A stretch of 64,000 bases of DNA from Flavobacteriales bacterium (GCA_947457565.1 CANGWH010000003.1:1-64000); one strand, 5' to 3'. Positions 38,194 through 49,729 are shown, counted from the stretch's first letter. Program-made: numbers and translations. The notes: generated by a model not told the origin, from the letters alone.

Positions 38194-39558
38194 TTACAAA
38201 AAAACATCAATAATGGATTCCTTTTGGATGTTTACTTGTCCAGGAAGTCCTCCTTTAACTTTTGTTACGAATTTCCTTAAAGTGAATATAACCGGTACAA
38301 CCGATTGAGTTTTTGCTTTGCTATTAGTAGCCGCTAATTTTGCAGCTATCTCAACAATCTCCTTAGGGTATTCAATTCCTCGTTTTCGGATTATAACATG
38401 TGAGCCTGTAAAATCCTTTGCATGTAGCCATAAATCGTTTTTTGACGATAGGCGTAACAATTCATCATTCGACTTTGCATTCTTTCCAACCCAAAGAGTA
38501 TACCCCTGTATCGTTAATTCTTTGTAGGGTAACGTATCGGTTTTTTTAAGAACATCCTCTTTTTTGAAGGGTTTTAAATCTTTTAAATTATTGATTTCTA
38601 ATATTTTGGAGTATTCTGCTTCGAGTAGCTTTATAGAGGTTTTGGTTGTTTCAATATTCTCTTTAAGTTTTTGATTTTCAATTACTTCATTTTTAGCCTT
38701 GCCGTAGTATTTTTTAGCATTATCGGCAGCTGACAAATCAGGATTTAATTTTAACCATATTCGTTGTTGCGTATAGTAATCAGTTACAAGAGCTTTGCTT
38801 ATTCCGGGTCTAAGGGAATGGGCATGTGCGAGAATTAAATCACCAATTTCTTTATTACTTCGTTTTAGTTTTAAATTTTCTAAACGACTTATAGAATCTT
38901 TTAGTATCCTATTTAAATGCTGCAGTCGTTGCTCGGTCTTTCGAAGCTTTTGATGTTTTTGCGTCTGAAAGATATATTCTCTGAAAGCAGTTAAGCTTTT
39001 TGACTCCCAATGTTCTATACGTTCAATTAACTGTTGTTCAGTAATAATTGAAGCTGTGGCTGGATATATTTCATGTAAGTGGAATTCCCAGTCGGATTTA
39101 TTTCCCAATCTAAATATATTCGTTGGTGTGGGATGCCAAGCGTCAGCATCCTTGTCGAATTCTTGTAATAAAACATTACTAAATTTTCCAAACCCTTTAA
39201 TCCATAAGCGTTTAGAATCGCTGAAATTAAAAAAAAACAGCCTATCATTGTCTATCGCACTTACATTGGAAATCTTTGCATTTTCTAATTCTTTAAATTG
39301 TAATTGACCTTTCTTTGTGTTTGTTGAAGACAAGTCTTTTAATGAATTGAAAATCAGAAGATAACCATCAATAATTTTGATTTCAATACACCTGCGAAAA
39401 TTCTTTTTTGCAAATTGTAAATACAATGTGTCTTTATCGAAACTTTGGGCTCTTTCTAGGTAGGTTTCTCTCAATAAGTAGTCTAAATACGCCGCCCAAT
39501 CCTGATAATAGATTTGAGTTGAAAACTGCTTCAAATCAATGTCTTGAGATATTAACAT
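38194..39558 (-). CDS. NFACT-domain RNA-binding protein (RqcH/Rqc2-like)
   Basis: NFACT-N-like 'AKISNVSAIDNDRLFFFNFSD...GFGKFSNVLL', coiled coil, NFACT-R 'GYTLWVGKNAKSNDELLRLSSKNDLWLHAKDFTGSHVIIRKRG'. Confidence 0.88.
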   Translation of the reverse strand: MLISQDIDLKQFSTQIYYQDWAAYLDYLLRETYLERAQSFDKDTLYLQFAKKNFRRCIEIKIIDGYLLIFNSLKDLSSTNTKKGQLQFKELENAKISNVSAIDNDRLFFFNFSDSKRLWIKGFGKFSNVLLQEFDKDADAWHPTPTNIFRLGNKSDWEFHLHEIYPATASIITEQQLIERIEHWESKSLTAFREYIFQTQKHQKLRKTEQRLQHLNRILKDSISRLENLKLKRSNKEIGDLILAHAHSLRPGISKALVTDYYTQQRIWLKLNPDLSAADNAKKYYGKAKNEVIENQKLKENIETTKTSIKLLEAEYSKILEINNLKDLKPFKKEDVLKKTDTLPYKELTIQGYTLWVGKNAKSNDELLRLSSKNDLWLHAKDFTGSHVIIRKRGIEYPKEIVEIAAKLAATNSKAKTQSVVPVIFTLRKFVTKVKGGLPGQVNIQKESIIDVFL

Positions 39559-39572
39559 AATCGAAAATTCAC

Positions 39573-40661
39573 TTATTTAGTAAGCGAAGCGATTGTTTTG
39601 AATACGTCTTCGTTAGAGAAGTATTGCTTTCGGTTTTCAGATTTAGATATAAATGGCAGAAGATCTTGAATTCCCGATGCTGCTTTAATTTTTGGTCCAT
39701 TTACAAGCATCCAAGTGTTTTTTGAATCAGAGGTTTTATGATCAAAAGAACCGAACTTATCATTCCTACCATTAGGCTTGTAATCTCTGCCATGATCAGG
39801 TAAAATTATCCAATTGGTATTAAGTGCAAAGGAGGGGTTTAATGTTTGTAATTGAGAGTAAAGCCAAGCAATAGAGTAATCCAAACGATTCATATTTATT
39901 AGGGATTGTTTGAAATCGGAATGAGCAACATCCAAAAGTCTTGGATGTAATACTGAGAATTTAGGTTTAAATTCTTGTATAAATCCCAAAGCATCTTTAA
40001 ACATGGGCAACGGTTCGGATAACGTACTATCTGCGATAATACGTTGATTGGAAACGTTTTGTATAAGTATTTGTTTAATGGAATTATCAACTTGTTCATT
40101 AGTTCCGCGTATTTTTCTGCTGTTACCCGCTAAGTCGTGATGATAATATAATTTTTCCTTTCTTTTTGCTTTTGCAATCCACTGATTAAAAAACTCGGAC
40201 GTTTCAGAAACTGTGAAAACTCCATTTGTATTAGTAATCGTATTTTGACTATTAAGTCCAAGAATACTTAGTACCGCATCACAATGGTTAATTTGCTCAG
40301 ATTGCCTTAGAATAAATTTTCCTGTAGATTCTAAAGGAGAAGATAAGATCTTTTGATTTAATGTTTGTTTCAATTGACCTTCAATATCCCTGATTCCAAT
40401 TTGACTTGGTTGGAATAAATTTGGCATGACAGAACGTGTAAACGACTGATATATAGAGTTTTTAATTCCGGTACTTTCAGTTTCCCAACGATGGCCACCT
40501 CCCAACAAAACAACAATGGTATTTTGAGTAGCTAATGGATTGATATTCTTGATCTTTTTACTCTCTGATTCAAGTGATTTCAAGGCTGCCAGTGCATCGT
40601 CTAACAAAACTATCCCTGCAGAAACTATACTTGTTTTCTTTATAAATTCTTTTCTCTTCAC
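39573..40661 (-). CDS. Alkaline-phosphatase-superfamily-like exported protein
   Basis: N-terminal 'MKRKEFIKKTSIVSAGIVLL' signal-like; 'NWIILPDHGRDYKPNGRNDKFGSFDHKTSDSKNTWMLVNGPKI' resembles the C-terminal metal-site region of the superfamily; GTG start. Confidence 0.6.
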   Translation of the reverse strand: MKRKEFIKKTSIVSAGIVLLDDALAALKSLESESKKIKNINPLATQNTIVVLLGGGHRWETESTGIKNSIYQSFTRSVMPNLFQPSQIGIRDIEGQLKQTLNQKILSSPLESTGKFILRQSEQINHCDAVLSILGLNSQNTITNTNGVFTVSETSEFFNQWIAKAKRKEKLYYHHDLAGNSRKIRGTNEQVDNSIKQILIQNVSNQRIIADSTLSEPLPMFKDALGFIQEFKPKFSVLHPRLLDVAHSDFKQSLINMNRLDYSIAWLYSQLQTLNPSFALNTNWIILPDHGRDYKPNGRNDKFGSFDHKTSDSKNTWMLVNGPKIKAASGIQDLLPFISKSENRKQYFSNEDVFKTIASLTK

Positions 40662-40768
40662 AGTCTCAAATTTACTATAAGCATTATAATTCTATACTAT
40701 GATGAAATCAATTTAGAGGTAATAAGTTTTTTTATTTATTTCGCAGTAAATTAGACCGATAAACAAAC

Positions 40769-41926
40769 ATGCCTTTTTATCATAAATCGGGAGAAATTCC
40801 AACCAAAAGACACACGCAATTTAGGAAGCCAGACGGAAGTTTATATTCGGAAGAATTGGTATCCACAGAAGGATTTAGTAGTGTATATTCATTAGTGTAT
40901 CACTGTCATCCGCCAACTTTGGTTAAAGCAATGGGAGCGCCTATTGATGTTTCACCCAAAGCTGCTTTGGAGAAAAACATGCAACATCGGAGTTTTGTAA
41001 CCTTTGATACACCCGCTTATGGCGATTATATCGAAAGCAGAAAAACTCTATTGTTTAACAGCGATATACATATTGGTGTTGCGGCCCCAAAAGAAAGTAC
41101 AACGAAGTATTTTTTTAAAAATGCCGATGCTGATGAAGTACTTTTTATCCACGAAGGATCTGGTAAATTACTAACATTGTATGGGGAGATTAATTTCGAA
41201 TACGGTGATTATTTAGTTATTCCTCGAGGAACAATCTATCAACTTCATTTTAACACACCGGATAATCGGATGTTAGTAGTAGAATCTCCCAGTCCAATCT
41301 ATCCTCCAAAGAGATACCAAAACTCGGTAGGGCAATTAATGGAACATTCCCCTTATTGTGAGCGGGATATCAAATTACCGGTTAATTTAAAAACCAATGA
41401 TCAACATGGAGATTATTTGGTTTACATAAAAAAACAAGGCATGCTATGGCCTTACACCTATGCAACACATCCCTTTGATGCAATAGGATGGGACGGATAC
41501 TTATATCCTTTTGGTTTTAGTATTCATAATTTCGAGCCGATTACGGGTCGATTGCATATGCCTCCGCCAATTCATCAAACCTTTGAAGGTAGGAATTTTG
41601 TAATTTGTAGCTTCGTTCCTAGAATGTATGATTATCATCCACAATCCATTCCGGCACCATACAACCATTCAAATGTTGATAGCGATGAGATTTTATATTA
41701 TGTGGATGGTGATTTTATGTCTCGCAAACATGTTGAACGTGGTATGATTACGTTGCATCCAAAGGGAATTCCACACGGACCACATCCAGGAACCGTTGAA
41801 AAAAGTATTGGAGCCAAAGAAACTAAAGAATTAGCGGTTATGATTGACCCGTTCTATCCATTGATGATTACTCAAGAGGCCATGAATGTTGAGGATCCAA
41901 ACTATTGGAAATCTTGGGTAGAATAA
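40769..41926 (+). CDS. hmgA: Homogentisate 1,2-dioxygenase
   Basis: 'MPFYHKSGEIPTKRHTQFRKPDGSLYSEELVSTEGFSSVYSLVYHCHPPT', 'WDGYLYPFGFSIHNFEPITGRLHMPPPIHQTFEGRNFVICSFVPRMYDYHPQSIPAPYNHSNVDSDEILYYVDGDF'. Confidence 0.96.
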   Translation: MPFYHKSGEIPTKRHTQFRKPDGSLYSEELVSTEGFSSVYSLVYHCHPPTLVKAMGAPIDVSPKAALEKNMQHRSFVTFDTPAYGDYIESRKTLLFNSDIHIGVAAPKESTTKYFFKNADADEVLFIHEGSGKLLTLYGEINFEYGDYLVIPRGTIYQLHFNTPDNRMLVVESPSPIYPPKRYQNSVGQLMEHSPYCERDIKLPVNLKTNDQHGDYLVYIKKQGMLWPYTYATHPFDAIGWDGYLYPFGFSIHNFEPITGRLHMPPPIHQTFEGRNFVICSFVPRMYDYHPQSIPAPYNHSNVDSDEILYYVDGDFMSRKHVERGMITLHPKGIPHGPHPGTVEKSIGAKETKELAVMIDPFYPLMITQEAMNVEDPNYWKSWVE

Positions 41927-41940
41927 CGATTTTTGTTAGG

Positions 41941-44900
41941 ATGAGAAATTCCTACCAGAATCGGACTATATTTTTTACAATTCTTTTTTTATTTCTTGGT
42001 GACTCTTACGTTTTAGGTCAAACGCAAAAAAATCAGAGTTACCATAAAGTTGTTCGGAAAACCGAAAGAAAACTAAGTAAAAGTTTTTCGAAGCCATCCA
42101 TCCAGTTAACTGCGCCAAGGAAAGAAGAAGAAACACCATTGGGGTGGTGGATACAGGAATATGTAGCCACTATGGATCCAAAATTAGGCAAACCAACCCC
42201 CGAAGAGTTATTTCCAGAAATGGTTAGGCTTAATTCAAAGTCGGTTACCCAGAGAGCTCAACCGGGTGGCACTAAAACACAATGGGAGAGACGTGGACCA
42301 AATAATTTGGCAGGTCGCAGTAGATGTGTAGAATTTGACCCAACCGTAAGTACAGGAAAAAAAGTATGGGCAGGTGCTGTAACAGGTGGTTTATGGTATA
42401 ATAATGATATAACATCCAGTACCAGTAAATGGGTTTCGGTTTCTGATTTATGGGCAAATATTACAGTAACGTCCATCGCATTCGATCCAAACGAACCGGG
42501 TACCATGTATGTAGGTACTGGGGAAGGTTGGGGTACAACATCCTCAAGTTCAAGAGGTTATGGGATTTTTAAAAGTACTGATTCAGGTAGAACGTTTCAA
42601 CATTTAGCCAATACCGCAAGTTACTATTATGTGAATGACTTAGTTGTTCGAAATGAAGCGGGTAAATCTGTGGTTTATGCTGCGGTTGACGTTTTGTGGT
42701 TTGCTGGTTCATGGCACGGTGGTGCAACATCAACTGGTATTTATAGAAGCACAAACGGCGGTAGTAGTTTTACCAATTTAAATATTCGGCCTACCGGACA
42801 ATCGTTCAATTATGCACCCGCCGATTTTGAAATAGATGCATATAATCGGTTGTGGGTTGGAACAAGACAAAATTCTGCAACAGGCACAACGGACAAGGGT
42901 GGTGGGAGAGTTCTATATTCCGATAATGGGTCTACATTTTCTGTTGCTTATACCTATACCGGTGGATCAACTTCCAGAGTGGAATTGGGCGTATCACCGA
43001 ATCATTTAGCGGTGTATGCTATGATTGAAAAATCGGGGAAAGCGGATACATTGGTAAAATCATTGGATAGGGGTGCCACATGGCAAAAAATGACCAAGCC
43101 ACGTGATGCAGACAATGGAATCGCTAAAACAGATTTTTCTCGTAACCAAGCATGGTACGATTGGATTATAACCGTAAGTCCCAAAGATTCCAATATTTTG
43201 GTGTGTGGAGCTATCGATATGTTTTATAGCGCAAATGGTGGTAGTAGTTGGGGGCAAGCCAGCAAATGGAGTAATAATCCGGGTTTAGATAAATTGAATT
43301 GTAGTTATGTTCATGCCGATATTCACGACTTGAAGTTTAATTCTGACGGTAAAAGGCTCCTTGTTGGTTGCGATGGTGGGGTGTTTTATTCTGCAGATAT
43401 TAATAATAATCCAACAACAAATTCCAATTGTTTGGTTGAAAGAAACAATGAATTATTGATTACTCAATTTTACTGGGGCGATATTTCTCAAACCAAAGGG
43501 TCCAACTTTATGATGGCTGGTGCACAGGATAACGGGACTCATGCGTTTGTATCATCTGGATTAAACGATAAAAGGCAAATTACAGGAGGTGATGGTGGAT
43601 ATTGTTTTATTTCATCGCTAAACGACAATAAACAAGTCGCCTCCTATGTTTACAATCAATTTTTCGGAACTACCAACGCATGGTCGAGTTTTACGAAACT
43701 AATCGATGATGGAACAACGGGTAAGTTTATCAATCCTGCTGTTTTAGATCCTTTGAATGATTTGTTATTTACTGGTAAAGGTGCCGGGACAATTTACCGC
43801 AATAAATTGGGGAATTTATCCTCGGCCGCGGTGACCATTACATTTGGAGCCACATCGCTAGGTAATGCATCTGCATTTTTTGCTTCAAAATCGTCTTCAG
43901 GTAAACCGATGATTTACATAGGCACAGATGCGGGTAAAGTTGTTGTCACTAATGATGCTTCGTTAACAACCCCATCGTTCACGAATATTACGGGTACTAT
44001 TGGGGCAGGAAATATTAGCGGGATTTTCCGACACAATGAGTCGGATTCCATCTTTGTTACATTGTCAAATTATGGGGTTTCGAATATCTATTTTTCGCCA
44101 GATGGCGGTAAAAATTGGATTGTAAAAGATGGAAACTTACCCAATATGCCGGTTTGGTCCATTTTAGTTAACCCTAATAAGCTCGGTGAAGCGTTAATTG
44201 CTACAGAATTAGGCATTTACGGAACCTCTAATATCTATGCGACTACGGTTACTTGGACCCCTTATAATATGGGTATGGGGCCAGTTAAAACAATGGCATT
44301 AAGATATAGGAATAATGATCGAACAATAATGGCCGTTACACATGGGAGAGGGGTATTCACTTCTGATGCATGGAGTAAAGAATCACTTATCGTAGTATTT
44401 GGTTCGGATAAGCAGAAAGTTTGTGCGACTGAAATAGTATCATTGAAGGATTCAACGTTAAATGCTCCAACTTCTTGGAAATGGAAAGTTGTACCAGATT
44501 CTGGAGTTGTTTTTCGAAGCGGAACAAGTAGTACTTCACAAAATCCAAAGATTCAATTCACTCGAGGGGGTAAATATGAAATTTCCTTAGAAGCTACTAA
44601 TACCTTGGGTTCGGATGTGTTAACCAAAATAGATTTTATCGAAGTATCAGACTCAATTACATTTTCTGCTAATCTGATAAGTAGTAAAGGTATATATTGT
44701 GTAAATGATACGTTCTCATTAACCATTTACCTTAATGCCGATTCAATACTGAATAAAGATTCTTTAAGTTATAGCTGGAAAAAGAATAACGCGACAATCT
44801 CGGCAGCAAATACAATTAGTTTATGGGGTTTGAAACCCAATATGTTGGATAAGTATCAAGCGATAATTTCTAGTTCACAATATTGTGTTAGCCCTAAACT

Positions 44901-45414
44901 TGTCACAGTTTCCGATACAATTAAATCAATCTATGGCGTAAAAAATTTAGCCATTACTCGTTTTATGGATACGCTAACTGCAGAAAATGTAGGCTCCGGT
45001 GATTATGTATGGTTTAAAAACGGAATAGAAGTAGACCGAGGAAGAATCATCAAAGCAAAAAGCAATGGAAGCTATCGATGCGTTTATACAGAAAATGGTT
45101 GCAATAGTGATTCCAGCAATATTCTAAATTTCAATTCTTTACAAGCGCTAAAACATGAAAAATCAAATAATATATCCATTTTTCCTACCGTAACAGATGG
45201 CTTATTGAATATAGATGGTCTAAACCGTAACACAACTTTGTTAATTTACAGAGCTACCGGTGAAAAAATAGCGACAAAACAACTATTAACCGGTTTACAG
45301 TCGATAGATTTAAGAGGACTAAATATAAGTGAAGGTGTTTACCTTATATCTATTAATGATGAGTGGAATAATTGTCTAAGTAAATCCAAGATTATTTTTT
45401 CGGTATTACCTTGA
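41941..45414 (+). CDS. BNR/sortilin-like beta-propeller protein with PKD-like domain and T9SS type A CTD
   Basis: Signal peptide; 'STDSGRTFQHL', 'SLDRGATWQKM', 'SPDGGKNWIVKDG'; C-terminal 'NISIFPTVTDGLLNIDGLNRNTTLLIYRATGEKI...SEGVYLISIND'. ATG at 41941 avoids overlap with hmgA. Confidence 0.85.
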   Translation: MRNSYQNRTIFFTILFLFLGDSYVLGQTQKNQSYHKVVRKTERKLSKSFSKPSIQLTAPRKEEETPLGWWIQEYVATMDPKLGKPTPEELFPEMVRLNSKSVTQRAQPGGTKTQWERRGPNNLAGRSRCVEFDPTVSTGKKVWAGAVTGGLWYNNDITSSTSKWVSVSDLWANITVTSIAFDPNEPGTMYVGTGEGWGTTSSSSRGYGIFKSTDSGRTFQHLANTASYYYVNDLVVRNEAGKSVVYAAVDVLWFAGSWHGGATSTGIYRSTNGGSSFTNLNIRPTGQSFNYAPADFEIDAYNRLWVGTRQNSATGTTDKGGGRVLYSDNGSTFSVAYTYTGGSTSRVELGVSPNHLAVYAMIEKSGKADTLVKSLDRGATWQKMTKPRDADNGIAKTDFSRNQAWYDWIITVSPKDSNILVCGAIDMFYSANGGSSWGQASKWSNNPGLDKLNCSYVHADIHDLKFNSDGKRLLVGCDGGVFYSADINNNPTTNSNCLVERNNELLITQFYWGDISQTKGSNFMMAGAQDNGTHAFVSSGLNDKRQITGGDGGYCFISSLNDNKQVASYVYNQFFGTTNAWSSFTKLIDDGTTGKFINPAVLDPLNDLLFTGKGAGTIYRNKLGNLSSAAVTITFGATSLGNASAFFASKSSSGKPMIYIGTDAGKVVVTNDASLTTPSFTNITGTIGAGNISGIFRHNESDSIFVTLSNYGVSNIYFSPDGGKNWIVKDGNLPNMPVWSILVNPNKLGEALIATELGIYGTSNIYATTVTWTPYNMGMGPVKTMALRYRNNDRTIMAVTHGRGVFTSDAWSKESLIVVFGSDKQKVCATEIVSLKDSTLNAPTSWKWKVVPDSGVVFRSGTSSTSQNPKIQFTRGGKYEISLEATNTLGSDVLTKIDFIEVSDSITFSANLISSKGIYCVNDTFSLTIYLNADSILNKDSLSYSWKKNNATISAANTISLWGLKPNMLDKYQAIISSSQYCVSPKLVTVSDTIKSIYGVKNLAITRFMDTLTAENVGSGDYVWFKNGIEVDRGRIIKAKSNGSYRCVYTENGCNSDSSNILNFNSLQALKHEKSNNISIFPTVTDGLLNIDGLNRNTTLLIYRATGEKIATKQLLTGLQSIDLRGLNISEGVYLISINDEWNNCLSKSKIIFSVLP

Positions 45415-45737
45415 TAGCAATAATGCAAGTTTCTATTAATATCTAATTATCTCATTGATTACTTAAGTGATCTCGTTTGAATTGGTACAAGTAAACAATG
45501 TAATAGCAGCCTGGAGATTGGGAATCACCTAGGTGACGTTGAATAGTATTTTAGGATTCTGAGTATTAATTAAGGTTTTGTGAATGTAGCTGTGCAACAA
45601 TAACACAATGACTAAGAGAGAATATGATTGGATATAATTTCTTACGATATGATTATTAGTATGCATTGCAGCATGGTCACAATATCCTTGAATATCTGTT
45701 TTATAATTTACATTATGTTAAATTGGTAAATAAAAGA

Positions 45738-45764
45738 AAAGAGCATCATTGCCCGATGCTCTTT
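45738..45764. terminator. Intrinsic terminator
   Basis: AAAGAGCATC-attgccc-GATGCTCTTT, 10-bp perfect stem; downstream T-rich on both strands. Confidence 0.85.
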
Positions 45765-45794
45765 CTTCTTATACAATTATATTGTCTCCTAATT

Positions 45795-47033
45795 TCACTT
45801 TCCTCCAGCAGCCAATTCCTCTTCCAACGACTTCTGTAAATCTGCATACCGTTTCGCACAATCGTTATCCAACATCTCTAAGCACGCTGTTTTCAGGCCT
45901 TTACATATGTTAACCTGATCGCTCAAGGAATACTCGGTATTACTTAAAGCAACTTCCAAGTATTTTTTTGCATTTCCAAAAGTCATTTTAATCTCCTCTT
46001 CAACCAATTTTTTCTTCGCTCCTGTTGCAGCAGCTTTTTTCTCATACAATTCTTTGCCTTCAACCTTCATAATCATTAGCCCAAGGTTGAAATTCGCATT
46101 AAAGTTAGCGGGATCTATTTCTACCGCTTTTTTGTAATCTTCAATGGCCTTTTTACCGTTATTGCTAAGTTCATTTAAATATCCTCGAGTGTAATACAAA
46201 TTGCTATTACTTGGATCCAGTTCAATTTGCTTACTTACATCAGTCATCAATTTAACTTCTTGGCGTGTTTTTATGTAAAAATTCATCAGCAATTGAAAAT
46301 ATTCCTGAGCATTACCTGATTTATCGACAGCTTCTCTCACTGTTTTTTCTGCGGTTAAAGTATCTCCGTTTAATAAATAATTATTGGAAAGAGCCTCCAC
46401 TAAACTTGGAGATGTATTGCCTTTTGCAACTAAATCTTTGATTAACTGCATGCCAGCATTTTTATCTTTATTATTTAATGCACAATAAACTAAACGATCA
46501 ACAATAAAGGGTCGTTCAATTTTATTGTTTCTTAATAAACTTAAAGTAGCGGTATCAAGATTATCGTACAATGGCAATAAAAGTTGGTAATATGTACCGA
46601 TAGTATTAAAATCTTTACTTTCCCATAATTCACCAGATTCATTTAAAACTGCAATAAAGGTTTTACCCATCTCTCCTTTAGCTGTTTCAACTATGTCTGC
46701 TTTTTTAGGTGCGGCACTATTAATAAATTGCAACATAGCATCACCGGAAGTATAACCTGCTTTAGTCGCATAAGGTTTAAGTACTTCTTGATTGCGATTT
46801 TCATACAATCTGCTATAGACCATACTTTTTATCACAAACATTTTTGGCAATTGAGAGGTTTTAGCGTTAACAGCAGCCTTGTCGATCTGTTCTTTAGCGC
46901 TAATTAATTCGTCTAAAGAATTGCTAAATAATGAATACTCCGCTGAGTTAACAGCTTGCATTTGAGCGGATGAGCTACCAATAATTCCTACTGCTAAAGC
47001 TAATCCTAAGGATAATTTACCCAATTTTTTCAT
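45795..47033 (-). CDS. Tetratricopeptide-repeat exported protein
   Basis: Signal peptide 'MKKLGKLSLGLALAVGIIGSSSAQ'; TPR 'SNLYYTRGYLNELSNNGKKAIEDYKKAVEIDPANFNANFNLGLM'. ATG at 47033, one base after the gyrA stop. Confidence 0.85.
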   Translation of the reverse strand: MKKLGKLSLGLALAVGIIGSSSAQMQAVNSAEYSLFSNSLDELISAKEQIDKAAVNAKTSQLPKMFVIKSMVYSRLYENRNQEVLKPYATKAGYTSGDAMLQFINSAAPKKADIVETAKGEMGKTFIAVLNESGELWESKDFNTIGTYYQLLLPLYDNLDTATLSLLRNNKIERPFIVDRLVYCALNNKDKNAGMQLIKDLVAKGNTSPSLVEALSNNYLLNGDTLTAEKTVREAVDKSGNAQEYFQLLMNFYIKTRQEVKLMTDVSKQIELDPSNSNLYYTRGYLNELSNNGKKAIEDYKKAVEIDPANFNANFNLGLMIMKVEGKELYEKKAAATGAKKKLVEEEIKMTFGNAKKYLEVALSNTEYSLSDQVNICKGLKTACLEMLDNDCAKRYADLQKSLEEELAAGGK

Positions 47034-47034
47034 A

Positions 47035-49593
47035 TTATTCATTGGTTTCATTTGTGTTTTCCGATTCAGTGTTTTCTGTAGGTACATCCACAATGATATC
47101 TCCTTCAGTTACTATTTCCTCTTCTTCCTCTTCCCTAGGAGTCTTGGCCAATCCAGCAATTGAATCTTTTTCTTTTAAGTTAATGAGTCGAACCCCTTGC
47201 GTGGCTCTGCCCATAATTCTTAACTTATCAATCGCCGTTCTGATGGTCATGCCGCTTTTGCAGATAATCATCAAGCCATCCTCTTCTGTAACCGATAAGA
47301 TACCTACCAAATTCCCTGTTTTTTCAGTTATTGAAATGGTTTTCACACCTTTACCGCCCCTACCGGTGATTCTATAATCATCCACGTCGGTGCGCTTTCC
47401 ATAACCTTTTTCACTGAGAACAAGAATTGTGGTGTCACTTGACGAAGGATTTACACAAACCATGCCAATTACCTCGTCTTCATCGGATTCAAGTGTTACA
47501 CCTTTTACCCCTGCTGCTGTCCTGCCCATGGGTCTGACGGTTTTTTCAGGGAATCGAATTGCTTTACCCAGTTTCTTGGCAATTAATACCTCGCTTTGCC
47601 CATCGGTTAAACAAGCTTGTAACAATTCATCGCCATCCCTAACAGTTATCGCATTAATTCCATTTGCCCGTGGTCTTGAATAAGCTTCCAAAGAAGTTTT
47701 CTTCACAACACCTCGTTTGGTAACCATGATGATGGAATTATTGTTTAAATAATCTTCGTCTTTCAGGTTTTTAACATTTAAATATGCTTTAACCTTATCA
47801 TCAGGAGGTAAATTAATTAAATTTTGTATGGGTCTTCCTTTAGTATTCTTTCCACCTTCTGGGATTTCATACACCTTCAACCAAAAACATCTACCCTGCT
47901 CCGTAAATAATAACAAGTAATTATGCGCCGTAGCAACAAATAAATGTTCTACAAAGTCTTCATCCCGATGCGCAACGCCTTTAAGACCTTTTCCTCCGCG
48001 ATTCTGTTCTTTGTACTCAGCCAACGCAGTTCTCTTTATATAGCCCATATGCGATATAGTAATTACCACATCTTCATCGGGAATCAAATCCTCAATGTTA
48101 ATCTCTTCAGCGTTAAATACTATATCTGTCCGACGTTTATCTCCGTACTTATCTTTAACCTCATTAACTTCGGATTTGATAATGCCCATTCGCATATCTT
48201 CACTTTCCAAAATAGATTCCAAATACTGAATTTCTTTCAAAACTTCATTATATTCTTCTCTGATTTTATCAATCTCAAGGCCAGTTAAACGCTGTAAACG
48301 CATATCCAGAATTGCCTTGGATTGAATTTCGCTTAATCCGAAATTACTCATTAATCCATCACGGGCTTCTTCTGGAGTTTTACTTTTTCTAATTAATGCA
48401 ATTACCGCATCTAAATTATCCAAAGCAATAATTAGACCTTCTAAAATATGAATTCGTTTTCTTGCTTCTTCTAATAAATATTTGGTTCTACGAAGTACAA
48501 TCTCATGCCTATGTTCCACATAATAATGAATCATATCTTTGAGATTTAACATTTCTGGTTTCCCTTTAACCAGAGCAATATTGTTTACCGAGAAGCTGCT
48601 TTGCAACGGTGTATACTTGTATAGCTGATTTAAAACAATGTTAGCGATAGCATCACGTTTTAATTCAAATACAATTCTCATCCCTTGTCTTCCACTTTCA
48701 TCTCGAACAGCAGAAATCCCATCAATTACTTTTTCATGGATTAAATCAACGGCTTTCAAAATAATCTGTGGTGGAGAAACCTGATAAGGAACTTGAGTCA
48801 CAATAATCATTTCTTTACCGGTGCTTGTAACTTCAATCTCCGCCTTACCGCGCATAACTACCCTACCACGTCCAGTTTCGAACGCATCTTTAATGCCCTC
48901 AACACCATAAATTATTCCACCCGTTGGAAAATCAGGACCCTTTACATATTGCATTAATTCGGTCGCAGTGATTTCCTTATTCTCTATATACGCTATAACT
49001 CCATCACAAACTTCCGATAAATTATGAGGTGCCATATTTGTAGCCATACCAACAGCAATTCCTGATGCACCATTCACCAATAAATTTGGTATTTTGGCTG
49101 GCATTACCGTGGGCTCTTGTAAACTTTCATCAAAATTTGGCCGAAAATCTACTGTATTCTTATCGATGTCAACCATCATTTCCTCCGCAATTCTGCGAAG
49201 ACGAGCCTCTGTATAACGCATAGCTGCCGGAGGATCTCCATCAATTGAACCATAATTACCTTGACCGTCAACAAAAGGATAACGTAAACTCCAGTCTTGA
49301 GCCATACGAACCATTGTATCATAAACACTGCTATCTCCGTGAGGGTGATATTTACCTAATACTTCCCCAACGATACGAGCCGACTTTTTATAGGGTCTAC
49401 TTGCACCAAGTCCTAGTTCTACCATACCATACAAAACCCTGCGATGCACAGGTTTTAGTCCGTCTCTAACATCCGGTAAAGCACGAGATACAATAACCGA
49501 CATCGAATAGTCGATGTAGGCGGTTTTCATTTCATCCTCAATATTTATTGGGATGATTCTACCAGTATTTAAGTTTTCGTTTAGTTCTTCCAT
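47035..49593 (-). CDS. gyrA: DNA gyrase subunit A
   Basis: '[32 protein letters not shown]', '[63 protein letters not shown]'. Confidence 0.98.
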   Translation of the reverse strand: MEELNENLNTGRIIPINIEDEMKTAYIDYSMSVIVSRALPDVRDGLKPVHRRVLYGMVELGLGASRPYKKSARIVGEVLGKYHPHGDSSVYDTMVRMAQDWSLRYPFVDGQGNYGSIDGDPPAAMRYTEARLRRIAEEMMVDIDKNTVDFRPNFDESLQEPTVMPAKIPNLLVNGASGIAVGMATNMAPHNLSEVCDGVIAYIENKEITATELMQYVKGPDFPTGGIIYGVEGIKDAFETGRGRVVMRGKAEIEVTSTGKEMIIVTQVPYQVSPPQIILKAVDLIHEKVIDGISAVRDESGRQGMRIVFELKRDAIANIVLNQLYKYTPLQSSFSVNNIALVKGKPEMLNLKDMIHYYVEHRHEIVLRRTKYLLEEARKRIHILEGLIIALDNLDAVIALIRKSKTPEEARDGLMSNFGLSEIQSKAILDMRLQRLTGLEIDKIREEYNEVLKEIQYLESILESEDMRMGIIKSEVNEVKDKYGDKRRTDIVFNAEEINIEDLIPDEDVVITISHMGYIKRTALAEYKEQNRGGKGLKGVAHRDEDFVEHLFVATAHNYLLLFTEQGRCFWLKVYEIPEGGKNTKGRPIQNLINLPPDDKVKAYLNVKNLKDEDYLNNNSIIMVTKRGVVKKTSLEAYSRPRANGINAITVRDGDELLQACLTDGQSEVLIAKKLGKAIRFPEKTVRPMGRTAAGVKGVTLESDEDEVIGMVCVNPSSSDTTILVLSEKGYGKRTDVDDYRITGRGGKGVKTISITEKTGNLVGILSVTEEDGLMIICKSGMTIRTAIDKLRIMGRATQGVRLINLKEKDSIAGLAKTPREEEEEEIVTEGDIIVDVPTENTESENTNETNE

Positions 49594-49692
49594 GCACTAA
49601 ATCTTATAGATTTACAAATTAAGGGTTTTAGATAGAAAAACCTTTGAAAAATTGGTCTATGTTGCCAACATATTGTTTACATTTTTCAATAA

Positions 49693-49729
49693 AAAAAGGG
49701 GTTGTCAAGCATCGCTTGCAACCCCTTTT
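49693..49729. terminator. Intrinsic terminator downstream of the M16 peptidase gene
   Basis: AAAAGGGGTTG(t)CAAGC-atc-GCTTGCAACCCCTTTT, stem with a single bulge and A/T flanks. Confidence 0.85.

Noticed and set aside
40769-41926. Isolated hmgA as evidence of a novel aromatic-degradation locus
   Set aside because: Neighbours are unrelated, and hmgA is commonly separated from other tyrosine-degradation genes in Bacteroidota; ordinary.
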